Source of the DNA: Synechococcales cyanobacterium C42_A2020_086
Lineage (GTDB): Bacteria > Cyanobacteriota > Cyanobacteriia > Elainellales > Elainellaceae
Assembly: GCA_015272325.1 (NCBI GenBank)
Contig: JACYLU010000015.1
Location: forward strand, 124,001-188,000
DNA: 64,000 nt
Reading direction: 5' to 3'
The notes under the pieces were generated by a model. It was not told the DNA's origin. It made no database searches and worked only from the letters and a program-made list of their open reading frames with translations. Numbering within the stretch: the stretch's first letter is position 1; the number at the start of each line of letters is the position of its first letter. Position numbers and translations under genes: made by a program. This document shows, piece by piece, positions 28,099 through 37,281 of the stretch.

Positions 28099-29274
28099 AT
28101 GCACGATTCATCTGCGCTCTGCCCGGTCTGTGCCGCTCCCGATTGGCGAGTGTTCTTCACCATGCCTGCGGTGCCCGTCTTTTGCAATCTGCTTTGGCCC
28201 GATCCGGAGGCAGCTCAGCACTGCCCTAAAGCAGAAATTGATCTGGCGTTTTGCTCGCACTGCGGCTTTATCGGCAATGCCACGTTTGACCCATCTCGCC
28301 TCGACTACGGCCAAACCTACGAAAATGCCCTCGATTTCTCGCCTCGCTTTCAGGACTATGCCAACGCTCTGGCGCTGCGGCTAATTGAGCAGTACCATCT
28401 CCGCCATAAAACGATTGTTGAAATCGGCTGTGGTAAAGGCGAGTTTCTCGTCTCGCTCTGTGAGAAGGGCAATAACCGAGGGATTGGCTTTGATCCTTCC
28501 TATGTACCGCTGCCGGAACATGAGCCTTGGCAGGAGCAAATTCAGTTTATCCCCGACTATTATTCCGAACGTTATGCCGATCGCGTTGCTGATTTCATCT
28601 GCTGTCGGCATACCCTGGAACATATTCCGCTACCCAACAAGCTGCTGCATACGGTACGGCAGGCAATTGGCGATGGCAGCATTCCAGTCTTTTTTGAAGT
28701 GCCCAATGCCCTCGATACCTTTCGTCACTTAGCCATCTGGGACATTATTTACGAACACTGCTGTTACTTTGCTCCCATCACCCTAACTTATGCCTTTGCC
28801 GCCAACGGATTTCAAGTTCAAAACTTGACTGAAGCGTATCGCGGTCAGTTTCTCTGCGTTGAAGCTGTGCCTGCCGATCCTTGTCCGCTGCTGCCGCCTG
28901 CCGCTGAACTGGAGCTGCTCGCTCAGGATGTGGCTCAGTTTGCGTCGCGCTTTCACCGCAAGCTGTCGGCATGGCAGCAAACGCTGGATGAGCTACAACA
29001 GCAGGGCAAAACTGCCGTTGTCTGGGGAGCCGGCTCAAAAGGCGTCACCTTCCTGAATTTGATATCCCGGCGCGAGCAGATTCAGGGCGTTGTGGATATT
29101 AATCCGCGCAAAACTGGTATGTATGTGGCGGGCACTGGGCAACAGATCATTGCCCCAGAGGCGCTGCCCACCGTTCAACCAGACGTAATTTTTGTAATGA
29201 ACGCCATTTATCAGGACGAGATTCGCCAGATGGCGGCCGAACAGGGGCTTTCTCCAGACCTTGTCTGCGTTTAA
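28099..29274 (+). CDS. C-methyltransferase family protein, copy 3
   Basis: A 391-aa paralogue of copy 2, 28 bp downstream. It has CPVCAAPDWR and CSHCGFIGN for zinc, SAM-binding IVEIGCGKGEFLVSLCEKGN, FICCRHTLEHI and the C-terminal VVWGAGSKGVTFLNL. The N-terminus is 10-15 residues shorter than copy 2. The end of the gene also ends the cassette: the next gene (29404) has a different role and a 130-bp spacer. Function as for copies 1 and 2, inferred. Confidence 0.85.
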   Translation: MHDSSALCPVCAAPDWRVFFTMPAVPVFCNLLWPDPEAAQHCPKAEIDLAFCSHCGFIGNATFDPSRLDYGQTYENALDFSPRFQDYANALALRLIEQYHLRHKTIVEIGCGKGEFLVSLCEKGNNRGIGFDPSYVPLPEHEPWQEQIQFIPDYYSERYADRVADFICCRHTLEHIPLPNKLLHTVRQAIGDGSIPVFFEVPNALDTFRHLAIWDIIYEHCCYFAPITLTYAFAANGFQVQNLTEAYRGQFLCVEAVPADPCPLLPPAAELELLAQDVAQFASRFHRKLSAWQQTLDELQQQGKTAVVWGAGSKGVTFLNLISRREQIQGVVDINPRKTGMYVAGTGQQIIAPEALPTVQPDVIFVMNAIYQDEIRQMAAEQGLSPDLVCV

Positions 29275-29403
29275 ACTCTTGATTTCTGAGCAACAGTTGT
29301 ATGCAGCGTCAGAATTGTTCCTGATCATGAATGATCAGGAATGCATTGATGGCAATCGCATTCTATATCCTAGGTCTAGGCCCATTCCTGGTGCAGACTG
29401 CCC

Positions 29404-30441
29404 ATGTTGACTGTCTATAGCGACGCCCATCACGCCCACCATGCCCAGTTCGAGCTGATTGACGGCAAGCTGGTGCCACCTTTTGAGCATCCCCGGCGTG
29501 CCGAGATGTTGCTGGCGCAGGTGCAGCAAGCAAATTTGGGCGAGGTGCTGCCCGCAAAAGCCGTTGGGCTGGAGCCAATTCTGCGTGTTCATGATCCGGG
29601 CTATGTAGCGTTTCTGCAAACTGCATGGCAGGAATGGGTGGCTGCCCATGGTGATGAAACCGACGCGCTCCCCCTAAACTGGGCGACCCGCACCATGCGC
29701 CACGACCGCATTCCAGAAACCATTGACGGTAAACTCAGCTACTACTCTTTTGATGCGGGCACACCAATCATGGCCGGTACTTGGCACGCCGCTACCGCCG
29801 CTGCTCGGGTTGCCCTGACTGCCCAACAGTTAATCACCGACGGAGCTGCCGCCGCCTTTGGACTTTGCCGCCCACCCGGACACCATGCTGCCCGCGATTT
29901 CTACGGTGGCTACTGCTTTTTGAACAATGCCGCGATTGCAGCGCAGGCGTTTCGAGATGCGGGTGCAGCCCGGGTAGCCATTCTCGATGTTGACTATCAC
30001 CACGGCAACGGCACCCAAGCCATCTTTTACGACCGCTCCGATGTTCTGTTTGTCTCAATTCACGGACACCCCAAGCAGGAATATCCCTACTTTTTGGGCT
30101 ACGAGGATGAACGCGGCAGCGGTGCTGGTGAAGGCTATACCTACAATTACCCCTTGCTTTGGGGAACAGATTGGGGGATGTATGAGGAAGCATTAACCGA
30201 TGCCCTGCAGCACATTCAGCGGTATGCGCCAGATGTAATGGTGATTTCTCTCGGTGTCGATACCTTCGAGAAAGATCCGATCTCAAAATTTCGCCTGCGC
30301 GGGGCTGACTATCATCGTATGGGCGCAGCGATTGCTCGTTTGGGAATACCGACGCTGTTTGTGATGGAAGGGGGATACGCCGTTGAAGAGATTGGCGTCA
30401 ATGCAGTGAACGTGCTGTTGGGGTTTGAGGCAGCAAGCTGA
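29404..30441 (+). CDS. Histone deacetylase-like amidohydrolase (acetylpolyamine deacetylase type)
   Basis: A 345-aa zinc hydrolase of the arginase/deacetylase superfamily. Seen: RPPGHHA (active-site His pair), AILDVDYHHGNGTQ (Asp/His zinc ligands), SLGVDTFEKDP (third zinc ligand Asp) and FVMEGGYAVEEIG. The GVDTFEKDP segment and HGHPKQEYPYF are typical of the acetylpolyamine-amidohydrolase branch rather than true histone deacetylases, so acetylated polyamines are the likely substrates. No signal peptide. It converges on the devA gene with 37 bp between stops and sits alone on its strand after the sugar cassette. Confidence 0.92.
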   Translation: MLTVYSDAHHAHHAQFELIDGKLVPPFEHPRRAEMLLAQVQQANLGEVLPAKAVGLEPILRVHDPGYVAFLQTAWQEWVAAHGDETDALPLNWATRTMRHDRIPETIDGKLSYYSFDAGTPIMAGTWHAATAAARVALTAQQLITDGAAAAFGLCRPPGHHAARDFYGGYCFLNNAAIAAQAFRDAGAARVAILDVDYHHGNGTQAIFYDRSDVLFVSIHGHPKQEYPYFLGYEDERGSGAGEGYTYNYPLLWGTDWGMYEEALTDALQHIQRYAPDVMVISLGVDTFEKDPISKFRLRGADYHRMGAAIARLGIPTLFVMEGGYAVEEIGVNAVNVLLGFEAAS

Positions 30442-30478
30442 GTCTTTTGCCCAATTCCTACCTCATCTACATCATGAC

Positions 30479-31270
30479 CTACATCATAAACATGCGTCGG
30501 TCTAGGGTTTGGGGGTCGCGAGTGGTGACGAACTGGTCGAGGTTTTCGTCGGTCTCCAGACGACCATCCACCAAGGTGATAATCCGATCGGCAACATCGA
30601 GGATGCGGTTGTCGTGCGTCACCATCAAGATAGTGCGTCCGTGCTCTTTGGCGAGCCGCTGCATCAGGGTGACCACTTCACGTCCTGATTTTTTATCAAG
30701 AGCGGCGGTGGGTTCGTCTGCCAGGATCAGGGCAGGTTGATTCACCAAGGCACGGGCAATGGCGACTCGTTGCTTCTGTCCGCCGGAGAGGGCAGTGGGC
30801 TTGTAGTGAACGCGGTCGGCTAGGCCGAGCTGCCCCAACATCTCGATGGCTTTCTGGCGCTTGTTGCCCCAGTCCTCTAATAGCTCAATCGCCATCTCCA
30901 CGTTTTGCGCTGCCGTCAGGGATTCAAACAAATTGTGTGCTTGAAAAATAAATCCAATGTTGCGGCGCACTTCCACCAGTTCCGGCTTGCTCAGACCGAC
31001 GATTTCCTGCCCCAGAACTTGAAGGCTGCCTTCTTGCACCGTGCGCAGTGCCCCGATCAGCGTCAGCAGTGTGGTTTTGCCGGAACCTGACGGACCCGTC
31101 ATGATCACGATCTGCCCTTTGGGCAAATCCAGATTGATATCAAACAACACCTGCTTGCGCAGTTCCCCTTCACCGAAGTAATAATCGAGATGACGAATCT
31201 GCACTACGCAAGGCTCTACCTGGGAATTAACCTCCGGAACAGAATTGGAGATTGTTATCGACTGACTCAT
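30479..31270 (-). CDS. devA: DevA-type ABC transporter ATP-binding protein
   Basis: A 263-aa ATPase energising the DevBCA export complex. Seen: Walker A GPSGSGKTTLL, signature LSGGQKQRVAIARAL, Walker B LILADEPTAALD and switch His MVTHDNRI. N-terminal ~20 residues are extra. It is the last gene of a leftward operon devB-devC-devC-devA, 15 nt after the second devC, with GGGAGG at 31277-31282 as its ribosome binding site. In heterocyst formers DevBCA exports glycolipids through TolC; in other cyanobacteria related sets serve stress or efflux roles, so the cargo here is unknown. Confidence 0.92.
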   Translation of the reverse strand: MSQSITISNSVPEVNSQVEPCVVQIRHLDYYFGEGELRKQVLFDINLDLPKGQIVIMTGPSGSGKTTLLTLIGALRTVQEGSLQVLGQEIVGLSKPELVEVRRNIGFIFQAHNLFESLTAAQNVEMAIELLEDWGNKRQKAIEMLGQLGLADRVHYKPTALSGGQKQRVAIARALVNQPALILADEPTAALDKKSGREVVTLMQRLAKEHGRTILMVTHDNRILDVADRIITLVDGRLETDENLDQFVTTRDPQTLDRRMFMM

Positions 31271-31285
31271 GCGTCCCTCCCGCGT

Positions 31286-32452
31286 CTATGCTCCAAATAC
31301 CTCAGCCGGATCGGTTGCCTGCACCTTACGCACGGCAATGGCGCCCGAAATTAAACACATGATCAGCGTGGCGATGAATAGATTGATTGCTCGCCCCCAG
31401 GTCATTTGCATCAGCAGTCCCGTGGCGCTGGCCGTTACGTGATACAGCATGCCGCTAATGACGCAGCCAGGAATAAAGCCGATCACCGCCAGAAACATGG
31501 CCTGCTGCAACACCACCCTCAGCAAGTAGAAATTGGTATAGCCCATGGCTTTCAGGGTGGCATACTCCGCCCAGTGTTCTGCCACATCGGTATAGAGAAT
31601 CTGATACACCAGAATGATGCCGACAATGAAACTCATGGTGGTCAGCAGCGAAAACACGAAGCCAATGTTGGTATTTTCTCGCCAGTAGTCCCGCTCTTGC
31701 TGCACAAATTCCGCCTTGGTGAGCACATGTACATCCTGGGGTAAGCCTTGTCGCAACGCTTGAGCCACAGCGATTGGGTCAGCGTTGGGGGCAAGCTGCA
31801 ACAGCCCAATATCTACGGTATTCAGCTCGCGTCGGTCTTCGTCGGGTCCCAAGACGGAAAAGTAGCGCAGGAAATTCTGGTCGCTCATAACCACGTTGCC
31901 GTTGCCGGAAGCAAAGTCGGTACCGAGGCGAAAGCTGCCCACCAGCCGCACCTGCTGTTCGGCGATCTCGGTGACAATGCCGGCTTCAGTCGGTCCCACC
32001 TCGGGGCGAGAGCGGTCGTCGATCACGGCAGTCCAGGGTAGTTTCAGCTGATCCGCATTGTCGATAATGCCCGGCAGCGGCAGCACTGGCTCCTGGGGGT
32101 TAAACGCCAGCACCCGCAGCGGGCGAATTCGTTTCGTGACCGGATTTTTCCAGAAAGCCGTAGTGGTGTAGAGCGGATAGGCTCCCTCGACCCCAGCAAA
32201 CGCCTGAGCCTGATAGAGCCGCCGTCGGGCAAACTGCTCGGGCACAAACATGTTGGTTTTCAGGCTGCTGACGATCACGATATCGCCGTTCAAGAGCTTT
32301 AAAAGCTGCACTTGGCTATCGTAGAGGGCATTCTCGAAGCCGCGAAACATAAACATCAGCAGCACCGCAAAGGAGACGCCTGCAATCGCCGTCAACAATC
32401 GCCGCCGCTCGTAGGTGAGGTTAAACCAGGCTAAGGGAGTCCGCCGCCGCAT
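31286..32452 (-). CDS. devC: DevC-type ABC permease, second copy
   Basis: A 388-aa MacB/DevC-like permease: an N-terminal membrane segment (about 20-40), a large periplasmic domain (about 45-250) and three C-terminal membrane segments. It begins MRRRTPLAWFNLTYERRRLL, near-identical in style to the preceding gene's MRRTPLAWLNLVHEKTRLL. The true start is the ATG at 32452, 1 nt past the upstream stop, with GGAGG in the 3' end of that gene; the frame extends to 32482 but without support. The two DevC copies are alike in length and motif order but clearly diverged in sequence. Confidence 0.9.
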   Translation of the reverse strand: MRRRTPLAWFNLTYERRRLLTAIAGVSFAVLLMFMFRGFENALYDSQVQLLKLLNGDIVIVSSLKTNMFVPEQFARRRLYQAQAFAGVEGAYPLYTTTAFWKNPVTKRIRPLRVLAFNPQEPVLPLPGIIDNADQLKLPWTAVIDDRSRPEVGPTEAGIVTEIAEQQVRLVGSFRLGTDFASGNGNVVMSDQNFLRYFSVLGPDEDRRELNTVDIGLLQLAPNADPIAVAQALRQGLPQDVHVLTKAEFVQQERDYWRENTNIGFVFSLLTTMSFIVGIILVYQILYTDVAEHWAEYATLKAMGYTNFYLLRVVLQQAMFLAVIGFIPGCVISGMLYHVTASATGLLMQMTWGRAINLFIATLIMCLISGAIAVRKVQATDPAEVFGA

Positions 32453-32453
32453 C

Positions 32454-33599
32454 TTAAAACACCTCCGCCGGATCTGCCACAACCACTTTCCGCACCGAAA
32501 TCAGTGCCGACAGGCTGCACATGCCAATCGTCAGCAGCAGCACCTGCACCGCCCGCCCAAATTCCATCCCAATCGGCAGACTACCGCTCGTCGCGCGTAG
32601 GGTCAGCTCATACAGCCCCAGGGAAATGGCAAATCCGGGAATGTAGCCGAGCACCGCCAAAATCACCGCCTCCTGAATTACCGTCCAGAACAAGAAGCCG
32701 CTGCGGTAGCCCATGGCCTTGAGGGTGGCGTACTGCTTCATATGGTCGGAAATATCAGTGTAGAGAATTTGGTAAACAATGACGACTCCCACGATACAAG
32801 AGACGCCAACGCCCATACCGAAGATAAAGCCGGTGGAGGTGGTACTAATCCAGTAGGTGCGCTCGCGGGCAATCAGTTCCGACCGCGTCAGCACAATCAC
32901 GTCGTTAGGCAGGGTTTGCCGCAGGGCCGCCGCGATTTGATTCGGATCGACACCGGGCTGTAGTTTTACCAATCCCAGATTGATCCGGTTTAGGGGGAAG
33001 GGGGCAAAAAAGCGGCGAAAGTTCTGGTCGCTCATAATCAGCGTGCCATCTGCCGTAAACCCACCGCCCAGACTGTACTGCCCGCCAATGGTGATCCGCC
33101 GTCGGTCGGCTTCGGTGGTGGAGCCAATTGTCTGAGGACCAAACTCCGGTCGCGAGAGCCGATCGATCAGCGCCGTATCGAAACGTCGCAGGGCCGCCTG
33201 ATTCTCGGGCGTGTCTAGCTCTGGCAGCAAAAATACCGGATCGTCGGGATTGATACCGTAGACGAAAATGGAGCGGTTGCGGCGCGTTTCTGGATTGCGC
33301 CACTGCAAATAGCCGACATACAGCGGCATCACCCGCTCGACCCCGGCAATGCCCCCCGCTTGGTACAGCCGCTGAATCGGAAAGGATTTCGTGGTGCTGA
33401 TTTCTAGCGATTGCGGCGACAGCAGAAACACCTCGGCGTTGATCTGGGAATAGATTTGAGACGCGGTTTTGGCCAGCGATCCCAGAAACCCCAGATTCAT
33501 AAACACCAGAATCACCGCAAACGCCACCCCAGCAATCGCCACTAGCAGGCGCGTCTTTTCGTGCACTAGGTTCAGCCAGGCTAGGGGGGTTCGTCTCAT
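32454..33599 (-). CDS. devC: DevC-type ABC permease, first copy
   Basis: A 381-aa DevC-like permease with the same plan as the next gene: one N-terminal and three C-terminal membrane segments around a periplasmic domain. Seen: QILYTDISDHMKQYATLKAMG, a strongly conserved stretch in DevC proteins. It overlaps devB by 3 nt (ATGA). Two DevC subunits next to one DevB and one DevA suggest a heteromeric permease pair in place of the usual DevC homodimer; the sequence shows the gene order, the stoichiometry is inference. Confidence 0.9.
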   Translation of the reverse strand: MRRTPLAWLNLVHEKTRLLVAIAGVAFAVILVFMNLGFLGSLAKTASQIYSQINAEVFLLSPQSLEISTTKSFPIQRLYQAGGIAGVERVMPLYVGYLQWRNPETRRNRSIFVYGINPDDPVFLLPELDTPENQAALRRFDTALIDRLSRPEFGPQTIGSTTEADRRRITIGGQYSLGGGFTADGTLIMSDQNFRRFFAPFPLNRINLGLVKLQPGVDPNQIAAALRQTLPNDVIVLTRSELIARERTYWISTTSTGFIFGMGVGVSCIVGVVIVYQILYTDISDHMKQYATLKAMGYRSGFLFWTVIQEAVILAVLGYIPGFAISLGLYELTLRATSGSLPIGMEFGRAVQVLLLTIGMCSLSALISVRKVVVADPAEVF

Positions 33600-34771
33600 G
33601 GGGTGCTCGTTCCCTCCACGTCAATCCGTACGTCCACCTGCAAGTTCGTCAATGCCTCCACTGGGCGGCTGTCGTCTAGGCGAATCTTCACCTCGACAAC
33701 GCGAGCGTCGGCATTGGCGGCCGGGTCATCGTCTAGCACGTTGTTCTTGAAGATCTGCCAGCCAATTTCCGTCACTGTTCCGGTGAGGGGTGTATCAAAC
33801 GCGCCATTGCGGCTGGTAATCGTGGCTCGCTGCCCAACCCGCACTCGGCTGACATCGGTTTCGTAGACTTCGGCTACCGCCATCATCTGCCGTGTATTGC
33901 CCAAGTCGAGAATGCCGCTATCGCCAATGGCCTCGCCAGCTTTGGCATAGATTCTGAGAATGCGTCCGTCCTGGGGAGCGCGAATGATGGTGCGCTCGAG
34001 ACGAGCCGCTGCCAATTGTAGATTTTGCCGCGCCGACTCTACTTGCACCTGCACTTGCGACAGCGGTAGATTCGCCTGCTCAGACTGAAGCTGAGCCTGA
34101 GCGTTACGGACATCCGCCTGCCACTCCCGCTCGATCCGTACTAGCGTTGCCTGAGCATTATTGAGCTGTTCCTGGGCTTGCCGTGTCTCGGTTACCTGCT
34201 GATCCAGCGTTTGCTTCGAGACGGCTCCCTGGGCATAGAGATCTTGAAACCGCTGCAAATCTTCGGTTGCTAGGGCGAGCTGCGCTTCCAGTTCACGAAT
34301 TCGGGCCCGCTGCGCTTCGATTTCAAACGTACCGGGTTGCTGAGCCTGCTGTACGCGGGTTTGGGCTTCCTGGATTTGCGATTGCCCATAGGCGGTGGTG
34401 GCTTGCAGTCGCTGCTCGGCTTCTGCCAACTGGCTAGCGGCATAATCGCGTTCGGCGCGGCGTTCCTCATAGCTCTCTAGGTAGGCCAGCACATCACCCT
34501 GCTGCACCTCATCACCTTGCCGCACCTCTAGCCGTCCGATCCGCTCTGTACTAGGACCGCCGATGCGAATCACTTCCCCTTCGGGTTCTAGTCGCCCCAA
34601 GGCCACCACTTCTACCCGCTGCGGCAGTGGCGTTTCCGTTGCTTCTGGGGCAGGCTGTGAGCTGCTGACTAGGCGGGCAATCCCGACCCCTGTCAAGCCT
34701 AGGACAATTGTGCCGCCGACGACCACCACAAGCCATCTCTGCCGCGGCCACTGCTTGTTCCCTAATGCCAT
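33596..34771 (-). CDS. devB: DevB-type membrane fusion protein
   Basis: A 391-aa HlyD-family periplasmic adaptor linking the ABC permease to the outer-membrane TolC channel. Order: membrane anchor (about 10-30), a lipoyl-like half (VVALGRLEPEGEV), a long coiled-coil hairpin (about 100-240, QARIRELEAQLALA, rich in Gln/Glu/Ala), second lipoyl half (TIIRAPQDGRILRI), and a beta-barrel end. AAGGAGG at 34775-34781 immediately upstream fixes the ATG at 34771; an in-frame ATG at 34813 has no ribosome binding site. It is the first gene of the dev operon. Confidence 0.92.
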   Translation of the reverse strand: MALGNKQWPRQRWLVVVVGGTIVLGLTGVGIARLVSSSQPAPEATETPLPQRVEVVALGRLEPEGEVIRIGGPSTERIGRLEVRQGDEVQQGDVLAYLESYEERRAERDYAASQLAEAEQRLQATTAYGQSQIQEAQTRVQQAQQPGTFEIEAQRARIRELEAQLALATEDLQRFQDLYAQGAVSKQTLDQQVTETRQAQEQLNNAQATLVRIEREWQADVRNAQAQLQSEQANLPLSQVQVQVESARQNLQLAAARLERTIIRAPQDGRILRIYAKAGEAIGDSGILDLGNTRQMMAVAEVYETDVSRVRVGQRATITSRNGAFDTPLTGTVTEIGWQIFKNNVLDDDPAANADARVVEVKIRLDDSRPVEALTNLQVDVRIDVEGTSTP

Positions 34772-34906
34772 ACCCCTCCTTACTGCAGCAATGCAATGGC
34801 TGTCAGCCTTCATTGAGAGCAGCGAGCGACTGCCCGCATCCTATCGTCTTATATTGTCCTCAGACTCGACAATGCCCGATCGGGTGGAAGATTCCGCTGC
34901 AGAACT

Positions 34907-35926
34907 CTACCAACGATCGAGCACATCGTGGATCAGCGCCTCACGAATCACGATTTGCCCGACAATCACCAGCGGAATAGCCAGCAGCAGCCCCAAAAAA
35001 CCAAAAAACGCCGCAAACACCACCTGAGCCAGCAGCGTTACAGCCGGCAGCAGCGACACCTGCTTTTGCATCACCACCGGCACCAATAAATACTGCTCTA
35101 GCTGCTGGATCACGATGTAGAACACGACGACTGCCACTGCCTTCCACGGTGCATCCAACAGAGCAATAGCCAGCGGCGGCACCAAGCTGAGGGTAGGACC
35201 AATATTAGGAATGGCCTCTAGCAAACCCGCCAAAGCGGCATTAGCTAGGACCAAAGGTACCCGCAGTATCCAGAGACCCAAAGCCACAACCGTCCCAATC
35301 ACCGCCATATCGATCAGCACGCCGCGTATCCAGCCAATCAACGCTGCCTCGCAGTCGGTCAAAATGCTGTCTACCCGCGGTCGATAAAATGCTGGAAAGA
35401 AAGCAATGAATCCCTGTCGATAGGGCGTTGGATTGACGAGTAGCATGGTCGTCAGCACCAGAATCAACAGCAGATTCAGCAGAATGAGCAAAAAGTTAGA
35501 AAAGAGAGCAAAAAAATTGTTAACTACCCAGCTCACAAAGGGGCGAGCCTGCTGGGTCAGCTCCTCGAAACTGGGTACATAGTCAAAGGAATCCACCCCT
35601 GGAAGGCGCGTTTGCAACACGAAAAACCAGCCTTGCAGCCGCTGTAACCCTCGGGGTACCAGTTCTACTAACTGTTGAAACTGATCGACAAAGGGAGGCA
35701 CAATCACCCCAACAAACAGCAGCAGCGCCGTCAAGAACATCGTCACCGATAGCAAGGCCGCCACGCCCCGCTGCATTCCAGAACGCTGTAATCGACGCAC
35801 CAAACGATTCAGCGGAATGGCCAGCACCACGGCTGTAAACACCAGCAGCAGCACTTGCCGAATCCGCCACAGCACATACAGGGCGATCAGGAGGAGGATT
35901 AAGCCAAACCACTTGCCAAACTTCAC
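34907..35926 (-). CDS. AI-2E family (PerM/UPF0118-type) membrane protein
   Basis: A 339-aa polytopic membrane protein with seven or eight hydrophobic helices. The helix starting at residue 6 (WFGLILLLIALYVLWRI), the central LLNLLLILVLTTMLLVNP and the family motif LEAIPNIGPTLSLVPPLAIA with the terminal FGFLGLLLAIPLVIV are typical of the AI-2 exporter family. Despite the name, members transport varied solutes or Na+/H+; the substrate cannot be read. It is upstream of devB on the same strand (135 bp away), probably in its own transcript. Confidence 0.9.
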   Translation of the reverse strand: MKFGKWFGLILLLIALYVLWRIRQVLLLVFTAVVLAIPLNRLVRRLQRSGMQRGVAALLSVTMFLTALLLFVGVIVPPFVDQFQQLVELVPRGLQRLQGWFFVLQTRLPGVDSFDYVPSFEELTQQARPFVSWVVNNFFALFSNFLLILLNLLLILVLTTMLLVNPTPYRQGFIAFFPAFYRPRVDSILTDCEAALIGWIRGVLIDMAVIGTVVALGLWILRVPLVLANAALAGLLEAIPNIGPTLSLVPPLAIALLDAPWKAVAVVVFYIVIQQLEQYLLVPVVMQKQVSLLPAVTLLAQVVFAAFFGFLGLLLAIPLVIVGQIVIREALIHDVLDRW

Positions 35927-36064
35927 GGCTCAGTTCACATTGCTGCCAAAAACCCTCGTGTAAGCGAGTCTAGCTCTACTGTGGAAAATTTGTTAAGGGT
36001 TGGCATCATCCCCAAGATGAAGACATGTCCAAAATAAGGAGATGAAGTAGTTCCTTGCGTCCAC

Positions 36065-36703
36065 TTAGGCTGTGGCCCGCCAGTCTGACTGAGCAAAGCT
36101 GCCGTTAGGAACAGACTGGAGCGGTGGAGTCGCCGTCTGATGGGCTGCCTCAACATGGGCGATTGCCTGTTTAGCGACAACTTTCCAGTTTGTAGTTTCG
36201 TCCCAGGGCGCAAATACCAGTTCTCCCTCGTGGTACAGCCGACAGAACAGCACTTCATCGGCTTCGGCTGCCTGGACTTCGATAGTGATGGGCTGTTGCA
36301 ACTGTTGGGGAGAAAGGGTCGCCAAGGCCGCTAGCAGCGATTTGGAAAAATTGGAATCATAGCCGGCTTCCAGCACATAGCGGCGGTCGGCCTTCACATG
36401 CAGATGCACTTTCCAGGTGTCTTTACCGCGCCGCTCGACCTGCTTAAATTCCAGCTTTTCAATCATTCCCGTCAGAGCCGTCTCGGCAATGGGCACGACC
36501 TCGCGGGCATCGTTCAGCCAATACCAAAGGCAGTTATTGCTGCGGTTGCAGTAGATAAAGCGAGGGCGCGGCGACTCGCCAAAGCCTAGGGTTTGCCGCT
36601 GCTGCAACAGGTCAATCAACTGTTGGAGCAAGGCGTTTTGTTGAGCGATCTGTTGAGCAATCTGCTGAGCCGCTGGTGACTCAACCGGCATAGAACGCGA
36701 CAT
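36065..36703 (-). CDS. Unrecognised protein, 212 aa
   Basis: I do not recognise this family. From the ATG at 36703 (GGAG about 10 nt upstream) it has a Gln-rich, probably coiled-coil N-terminus (repeat of AQQIAQQ) to residue ~35, then a mixed alpha/beta domain including RPRFIYCNRSNNCLWYWL, KDTWKVHLHVKADRRYVLEA and WDETTNWKVVAKQAIAHVE. There is no signal peptide or membrane segment. It is the last of three small leftward genes (36065-37581) that appear to form a unit. The frame is open upstream to 36817, overlapping the previous gene, without a good start. Confidence 0.72.
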   Translation of the reverse strand: MSRSMPVESPAAQQIAQQIAQQNALLQQLIDLLQQRQTLGFGESPRPRFIYCNRSNNCLWYWLNDAREVVPIAETALTGMIEKLEFKQVERRGKDTWKVHLHVKADRRYVLEAGYDSNFSKSLLAALATLSPQQLQQPITIEVQAAEADEVLFCRLYHEGELVFAPWDETTNWKVVAKQAIAHVEAAHQTATPPLQSVPNGSFAQSDWRATA

Positions 36704-36776
36704 AGCGAAACACTCCAGAGGTGAAACAGGGGTGGAAATGGGCTGCAAAGGCATGCAAATAAAGTCAGGTGAGGAA

Positions 36777-37133
36777 TTAGGCGGCTGCATCCATAACTTG
36801 CAGCTCGCGACTGGCAATGGCTTCGCGCAGCTCTAGCCGCAGCACTGAAAACTGGTTGCGCAGCAGCGTCAGATCGATCTCAATCTCGGCCCGCCGGTCT
36901 TGGGCCATTTGCAGATTGGCGACCGCCTTGCGGTACTCCGCCGATTGCATCATCTCGATGCGCTTGGCCTTACGTTGGGCATCGTTGCGCAGGTCGCTAT
37001 CGAAAGCAATCGTGGTATCAATTTCAGCTGTGATGCGATTGAGAATGTCTTGCAGCCGCCGCACATGCTGTTCGGCTTGCAGGAGTTCGCGTTGGCGTTC
37101 TGCGATGGCAGCAGGGTAATCAATCAGTCTCAT
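36777..37133 (-). CDS. Unrecognised coiled-coil protein, 118 aa
   Basis: A 118-aa, highly charged helical protein from the ATG at 37133 (MRLIDYPAAIAERQRELLQA). Heptad-like spacing of Leu/Ile runs through most of it, including AEQHVRRLQDILNRITAEID and RRAEIEIDLTLLRNQFSVLR, so a long antiparallel coiled coil is likely. It has no membrane segment or known motif. It is the middle gene of the three-gene leftward set; it might bridge the products of the other two. Confidence 0.75.
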   Translation of the reverse strand: MRLIDYPAAIAERQRELLQAEQHVRRLQDILNRITAEIDTTIAFDSDLRNDAQRKAKRIEMMQSAEYRKAVANLQMAQDRRAEIEIDLTLLRNQFSVLRLELREAIASRELQVMDAAA

Positions 37134-37281
37134 AGTTACACGTTCCGTTCGGCTTTCACTCGATGGGCAAGGACTAATTAAGGGTTGGATTTGAGGAAGG
37201 GTGTAGTAGTGGCTGTGAATCAAGGCAGCTCAAGAGAACAAAGGACAATAGACGGGCAACCTAAGACACCGGGCAAGAGAA

